From contig JAFYCU010000048.1 of assembly GCA_017545095.1 (NCBI GenBank), forward strand, positions 1-9,567: a DNA stretch of 9,567 nt, read 5' to 3'. Source of the DNA: Muribaculaceae bacterium (GTDB lineage: Bacteria > Bacteroidota > Bacteroidia > Bacteroidales > Muribaculaceae). Shown here one piece after another: positions 6,790 through 9,567 of the stretch. The translations under genes and the position numbers were made by a program. Below the pieces are notes generated by a model. It saw only the letters and a program-made list of their open reading frames with translations. It ran no database searches and was not told the DNA's origin. How positions within the stretch are numbered: position 1 is the first letter of the stretch; each line of letters starts with the position of its first letter.

Positions 6790-6866
6790 GGTGCGTTAGT
6801 TCAGTTGGTTAGAATGCCTGCCTGTCACGCAGGAGGTCGCTGGTTCGAGTCCTGTACGCACCGCCA
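6790..6866 (+). tRNA. tRNA-Asp (anticodon GUC) with encoded CCA
   Basis: A full cloverleaf is visible. The acceptor GGTGCGT/ACGCACC is perfect, the anticodon stem CCTGC/GCAGG encloses CTGTCAC (anticodon GUC), and the discriminator is G at 6863. CCA follows at 6864-6866, so the mature 3' end is encoded, unlike the tRNA-Arg in this window. The T stem GCTGG/CCTGT has a central T-T mismatch and one G-U pair. It keeps the normal 7-nt loop TTCGAGT, so the gene is probably functional. Confidence 0.95.
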
Positions 6867-6899
6867 CGGGCACCCAAGCATGGGTGCCCGTAGTTTTTT
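6866..6899 (+). terminator. Intrinsic terminator of tRNA-Asp
   Basis: ACGGGCACCC (6866-6875) pairs with GGGTGCCCGT (6882-6891) around a 6-nt loop. AG and then six T follow (6894-6899). The stem begins at the last base of the tRNA's CCA, so the tRNA and terminator are directly abutted. Confidence 0.92.
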
Positions 6900-6929
6900 C
6901 TCACTGTTGTTGACCGAAAGATGCAATGT

Positions 6930-6957
6930 GATGCAAGATGCGAGATGCGAGATGCAA
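6930..6957. repeat. Four tandem copies of a 7-bp repeat
   Basis: GATGCAA, GATGCGA, GATGCGA and GATGCAA follow one another without gaps, and a fifth similar unit (GATGCAAT) lies at 6920-6927. The units vary only at one base. This is part of the otherwise gene-free stretch 6900-7061 between the tRNA-Asp terminator and the metallohydrolase gene. Confidence 0.75.
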
Positions 6958-6970
6958 GAAGCGCATTGCG

Positions 6971-7042
6971 ACGCTTGTTTACTTGTCTACTCAAAACGCT
7001 TGTTTACTTGTTTACTCAAAACGCTCGTTCACCTGTCTACTC
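6971..7042. repeat. Three tandem copies of a 25-bp repeat
   Basis: Units start at 6971, 6996 and 7021, each reading approximately ACGCTTGTTTACTTGTCTAC followed by TCAAA. The second differs from the first at one base, and the third has several C-for-T changes and a degenerate end. Each unit also contains a shorter internal echo (TTGTTTAC/TTGTCTAC). The array ends 19 bp before the preferred ATG of the metallohydrolase gene and so would lie in its 5' leader or promoter region. Confidence 0.8.
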
Positions 7043-7061
7043 GCTTACTATGCAACGAACT

Positions 7062-7676
7062 ATGAATTTGATTACCATCAAGCGAATCGAGAACACGATG
7101 TTCTCGTCCAACACCTGGGTGCTCACAGCATCGGGCGGCGAGGGCACCTGGCTTGTTGACTGCGGTGATGTGGAACCCGTGTTGCCGCTCATCGCCGCCC
7201 CGCTGCACGGCGTGCTGCTCACACACGCCCACTTCGACCACATCTACGGACTGAACACCCTGCTGACCCACTACCCCAACGCCACCATCTACACCAATGC
7301 GTGGGGACGCGAGATGCTGCTCGACGAGTACAAGAACCTCTCGGCCTACCACGACAGCCCATTCACCGTGTCGCGCCAGACACGCATCAGCGTGGTCGAC
7401 GATGGCGACATTTTGCCGCTGTTCGGCGGTGTGCAGGCGCGGGTGCACGCCACCCCAGGGCACAACCCCAGCTGCCTCACACTGGCCGTGGGCGACAATC
7501 TGTTCACCGGCGACGCCTATATTCCCGGCGTGAAAGTGGTGACCATCCTGCCCGATGGCGACAAGCAACTCGCCGCCGCCTCGATAGGCACCATCAAGCG
7601 GCTCGCCCAGGGCCGCATCATCTGTCCCGGACACGGAAACGAGACTCCTTTCTGCGAACACAATCCAACGATGTAA
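7062..7676 (+). CDS. MBL-fold metallo-hydrolase, 204 aa
   Basis: This is a small single-domain cytoplasmic metallo-beta-lactamase-fold hydrolase with a predicted two-metal site. The ligands are all visible: THAHFDH (H55, H57, D59, H60), PGH (H134), FTGDAYI (D151) and PGHG (H191). This pattern is shared with glyoxalase II and other general thioester or phosphoester hydrolases; the substrate cannot be named. No signal peptide is seen. The start MNLITIKRIEN gives the typical beginning of the fold. An in-frame ATG at 7050 would add four residues. The open frame extends back to 6921, but that part is translated tandem repeat and is unlikely to be coding. No clear TAnnTTTG element was found upstream, so its promoter is unresolved. 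Confidence 0.87.
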   Translation: MNLITIKRIENTMFSSNTWVLTASGGEGTWLVDCGDVEPVLPLIAAPLHGVLLTHAHFDHIYGLNTLLTHYPNATIYTNAWGREMLLDEYKNLSAYHDSPFTVSRQTRISVVDDGDILPLFGGVQARVHATPGHNPSCLTLAVGDNLFTGDAYIPGVKVVTILPDGDKQLAAASIGTIKRLAQGRIICPGHGNETPFCEHNPTM

Positions 7677-7762
7677 AACGTCTAAGAATTCTCACCATCC
7701 ACCTTTTGACATCACGCCATAGTCCAAATCACACATCATTATAAAAACACACGCGCACATTC

Positions 7763-7788
7763 GCATGGTTTTCGGCCAAAACCTATGC
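7763..7788. repeat. Inverted repeat downstream of the metallohydrolase gene
   Basis: GCATGGTTTT (7763-7772) pairs with AAAACC and ATGC (7778-7788) around CGGCC, with one bulged T at 7784. No T-run follows on the plus strand. It lies 87 bp after the metallohydrolase stop and 125 bp upstream of the next operon's -7 box. Confidence 0.5.
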
Positions 7789-7816
7789 ATCACCCACTAA
7801 TTGAGCCATTTGGCCA

Positions 7817-7858
7817 CACCATCTGCATTCGCTAGACATTAGTGAATGCCCTATGGTG
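7817..7858. repeat. Two-part inverted repeat upstream of the lysine-fermentation operon
   Basis: GCATTCGCTA (7825-7834) pairs with TAGTGAATGC (7840-7849), one pair being G-T, around the loop GACAT. An outer stem CACCAT (7817-7822) with ATGGTG (7853-7858) is joined by a small CT/CCT internal loop. The structure ends about 30 bp before the -33 region of the operon promoter, so it could be an operator-like palindrome or a non-canonical terminator. The remainder of 7677-7964 shows nothing else apart from the promoter. Confidence 0.55.
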
Positions 7859-7889
7859 CTATAAAAATGTTTAAAATAGAATTGAAAAC

Positions 7890-7920
7890 TTTCCAATGTG
7901 ATAATTTTGCATTATATTTG
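7890..7920 (+). promoter_or_regulatory. Promoter of the atoD-kal-kce operon
   Basis: TATATTTG (7913-7920) fits TAnnTTTG, with TTTC (7890-7893) 19 bp upstream as a weak -33 element. An overlapping second candidate, TAATTTTG, lies at 7902-7909. Transcription would start near 7925, leaving a leader of about 40 nt before the ATG at 7965. Confidence 0.65.
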
Positions 7921-7964
7921 CAGTCATGAAAGGATAGTAATCAACTAATTCCAAAACATAAATT

Positions 7965-8615
7965 ATGAATAAACAAGTCACATTGGAGCAAGCCGTCGAA
8001 AAAGTGCACGACGGCATGACAATCATGTTTGGCGGCTTTCTGGGCGTGGGAAGCGCAACGCAAATCATCGACGCCATCGTCGCCAAAGGAGTAAAAGACC
8101 TCACCATCATCGCCAACGACACGGCCTATGACGAGGTGGCTCACGGCAAGCTGGTGACCAACCACCAGGTGAAGAAAGCCATCGTGTCGCACACGGGCAC
8201 CAACAAGCAGACCGCCTTGCAGAAGAACGAGGGCACGCTCATCGTGGAGTATGTGCCCCAGGGCACGCTGGCCGAGCGCATCCGCGCCGCCGGCGCCGGA
8301 CTGGGTGGTGTGCTCACGCCCACCGGACTGGGCACCATCATGGCCGACGGCAAGGAGATTGTGAAGGTGGACGGCAAGGACTTCCTGCTCGAGAAGCCCC
8401 TTCGTGCCGACATCGCCTTCCTGCGCGCCAACATCGTCGACGAGTTTGGCAACATGGTGTTTCTGGGCACCACCAACAACTTCATCCCGCTGATGGCCAC
8501 TGCCGCCGACTATGTGGTCGTGGAGGCCGAGAAGCTGGTGAAGACCGGCGAAATCAAGCCTGAGTGTGTGCACGCTTCGGGCATCTATGTGGATGCCATC
8601 TATGTCGAACAATAA
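7965..8615 (+). CDS. atoD: CoA-transferase subunit A (AtoD-like), 216 aa
   Basis: This is the alpha subunit of a family I (3-oxoacid type) CoA-transferase. With its beta subunit it moves CoA between acyl groups such as butyryl-CoA and acetate or acetoacetate. It aligns by eye along its length with E. coli AtoD (220 aa). Shared segments are [10 protein letters not shown] near the N-terminus (residues 16-25), [37 protein letters not shown] and [15 protein letters not shown]. The signature GGFxxxGxP ends in A instead of P (GGFLGVGSA). The catalytic glutamate of this family is on the beta subunit, which is not adjacent here: kal follows after 16 bp. A functional enzyme therefore needs an AtoA-like partner encoded elsewhere, probably further along the operon. 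The context points to the terminal CoA-transfer step of lysine-to-butyrate fermentation. The symbol is by homology; the exact acyl specificity is inferred. Confidence 0.9.
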   Translation: MNKQVTLEQAVEKVHDGMTIMFGGFLGVGSATQIIDAIVAKGVKDLTIIANDTAYDEVAHGKLVTNHQVKKAIVSHTGTNKQTALQKNEGTLIVEYVPQGTLAERIRAAGAGLGGVLTPTGLGTIMADGKEIVKVDGKDFLLEKPLRADIAFLRANIVDEFGNMVFLGTTNNFIPLMATAADYVVVEAEKLVKTGEIKPECVHASGIYVDAIYVEQ

Positions 8616-8631
8616 AACCAACAACCAACCG

Positions 8632-9018
8632 ATGGAATACAGAACAAAGATTCGCTTGCGCATGAGCGCAAAGGACGCCCATTATGGCGGCAATCTGGTT
8701 GACGGTGCCCACATGGTGCACCTGTTTGGCGACGTGGCCACCGAGTTGCTCATTATGCGCGATGGCGACGAGGGGCTGTTCCGTGCCTACGACAGCATCG
8801 ACTTCCTGGCTCCGGTCTATGCCGGCGACTTCATCGAGGCCGAGGGATGGATCGACCGCGAGGGCAACACCTCGCGCCACATGCAGTTCGAGGCTCGCAA
8901 GGTGGCCATCTCGCGCCCCGACATCTCGCCCTCGGCAGCCGACGAGCTCGATGAGCCCATTGTGGTGTGCCGCGCTTCGGGCACCTGTGTGACCCCTAAA
9001 GAATGTCAACGCAAATAA
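8632..9018 (+). CDS. kal: 3-aminobutyryl-CoA ammonia-lyase, 128 aa
   Basis: Kal removes ammonia from L-3-aminobutyryl-CoA to give crotonyl-CoA in anaerobic lysine degradation. It is a small single-domain hotdog-fold protein of the usual family length. Family-typical segments are [18 protein letters not shown] (residues 9-26), [11 protein letters not shown] (31-41), [15 protein letters not shown] (59-73) and [14 protein letters not shown] (about 79-92). The start at MEYRTK is preferred; the open frame continues upstream but would overlap the end of the CoA-transferase gene. It lies 16 bp after that gene and 17 bp before kce, a tight operon. Acting directly after Kce, which makes its substrate, gives strong contextual support. 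Confidence 0.92.
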   Translation: MEYRTKIRLRMSAKDAHYGGNLVDGAHMVHLFGDVATELLIMRDGDEGLFRAYDSIDFLAPVYAGDFIEAEGWIDREGNTSRHMQFEARKVAISRPDISPSAADELDEPIVVCRASGTCVTPKECQRK

Positions 9019-9035
9019 ACACCCCCCGACCAACT

Positions 9036-9567
9036 ATGGACAAACTGATTATCACCGCTGCCATTTGCGGCGCCGAAGTCACCAAAGAGCAAAACCCCAA
9101 CGTACCCTACACCGTGGAGGAGATTGTGCGCGAGGCCAAGAGCGCCGTCGATGCCGGAGCAGCCATCGTGCACCTGCACGTGCGCTGGGACGACGGCACC
9201 CCCACACAGGACCGCGCCCGCTTCCAGGAATGCGAGGAGGCCATCCTGAAGGTGTGCCCCAACGTAATCCTGATTCCCAGCACCGGCGGTGCCGTGGGCA
9301 TGACGCCCGACGAGCGCCTGCAGTCCACCGACACCACGCCGCTGCCCGAAATGGCCACGCTCGACTGCGGCACCTGCAACTTTGGCGATGAGATTTTCGA
9401 CAACACCATGCCCACTATGCGAGCCTTTGGCAAGCGCATGATGGAGCGTGGCATCAAGCCCGAGTATGAGTGCTTTGAGATGGGTCACCTCGACACTATC
9501 CTTAAGATGGCTAAGAAGGGCGAGGCTCCTGGAGCACCCATGCAGTTTAACTTTGTGCTTGGCGTGC
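9036..9567 (+). CDS. kce: 3-keto-5-aminohexanoate cleavage enzyme (BKACE family), cut by window end
   Basis: Kce condenses 3-keto-5-aminohexanoate with acetyl-CoA and cleaves it to acetoacetate and L-3-aminobutyryl-CoA, a central step of lysine fermentation. It is a TIM-barrel, zinc-dependent enzyme of the beta-keto acid cleavage (BKACE, formerly DUF849) family. The first 177 residues are present and the frame is open to the last base; full members are about 275-300 aa. Visible active-site residues agree in position with the characterised enzyme as I recall it: zinc ligands H46 and H48 in IVHLHVR, S82 in IPSTGG, and E143 in KPEYECFE. E14 in the N-terminal AAICGAE segment is also typical. The remaining zinc ligand and the catalytic Asp/Arg lie beyond the window. 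The start ATG is 17 bp after kal. Confidence 0.93.
   Translation, partial: MDKLIITAAICGAEVTKEQNPNVPYTVEEIVREAKSAVDAGAAIVHLHVRWDDGTPTQDRARFQECEEAILKVCPNVILIPSTGGAVGMTPDERLQSTDTTPLPEMATLDCGTCNFGDEIFDNTMPTMRAFGKRMMERGIKPEYECFEMGHLDTILKMAKKGEAPGAPMQFNFVLGV

Noticed and set aside
6930..7042. Possible CRISPR array
   Set aside because: The units are directly tandem with no unique spacers, and no cas genes are present.
6921..7061. N-terminal extension of the metallohydrolase encoded by the tandem repeats
   Set aside because: The extension is translated low-complexity repeat with no signal peptide or domain. The conserved fold starts at the ATG at 7062, so the extension is probably not translated.
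8554..9033. Open frame on the minus strand opposite kal
   Set aside because: It is opposite a clearly conserved gene in a tight operon, with no domain resemblance of its own.

Overview
The window looks like chromosomal DNA of a Bacteroidota member, most likely Bacteroidales. Several upstream regions carry the phylum-specific -7 promoter octamer TAnnTTTG (the exact form TACCTTTG occurs four times), usually with a TTG/TTTG-like -33 element 19-22 bp upstream. Genes lack strong Shine-Dalgarno sites, and the protein families (paired POT transporters, PpiD-like SurA_N protein, SufE) have typical Bacteroidales forms. Genus cannot be fixed from the sequence alone.

Layout. Positions 1-460 hold a tRNA-Arg(CCU) on the minus strand, its promoter and terminator, and several hairpins but no protein gene. 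Positions 465-6552 are a run of minus-strand genes. The first transcribed is a large membrane-anchored PpiD/SurA-type periplasmic folding factor (4474-6552). Next come sufE (3876-4316, Fe-S sulfur transfer) and two paralogous POT-family peptide/H+ symporters (2176-3840 and 465-1985). Terminator-like hairpins follow ppiD and the 554-aa transporter. Promoters sit before ppiD, sufE and the 506-aa transporter, so the likely transcripts are ppiD alone, sufE plus the 554-aa POT, and the 506-aa POT alone.

Positions 6553-6789 are an AT-rich divergent promoter region. To its right are tRNA-Asp(GUC) with an encoded CCA and a strong terminator, then a block of 7-bp and 25-bp tandem repeats, then a small metallo-beta-lactamase-fold hydrolase (7062-7676). 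After a hairpin-rich gap with a promoter, a plus-strand operon begins at 7965: CoA-transferase subunit A (atoD-like), kal (3-aminobutyryl-CoA ammonia-lyase) and kce (3-keto-5-aminohexanoate cleavage enzyme), the last cut by the window end.

How the genes work together. Kce and Kal are consecutive steps of anaerobic lysine fermentation: Kce converts 3-keto-5-aminohexanoate plus acetyl-CoA to acetoacetate plus 3-aminobutyryl-CoA, and Kal deaminates the latter to crotonyl-CoA. The CoA-transferase would later move CoA from butyryl-CoA to an acceptor such as acetoacetate or acetate. Peptide uptake by the POT proteins could supply amino acids for this fermentation, but that link is inference. I see no clearly undescribed multi-gene system. 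The points most worth a second look are the altered proton-coupling motif and the helix insertion in the POT pair, the split CoA-transferase in the lysine operon, and several unusual intergenic hairpins and repeats.
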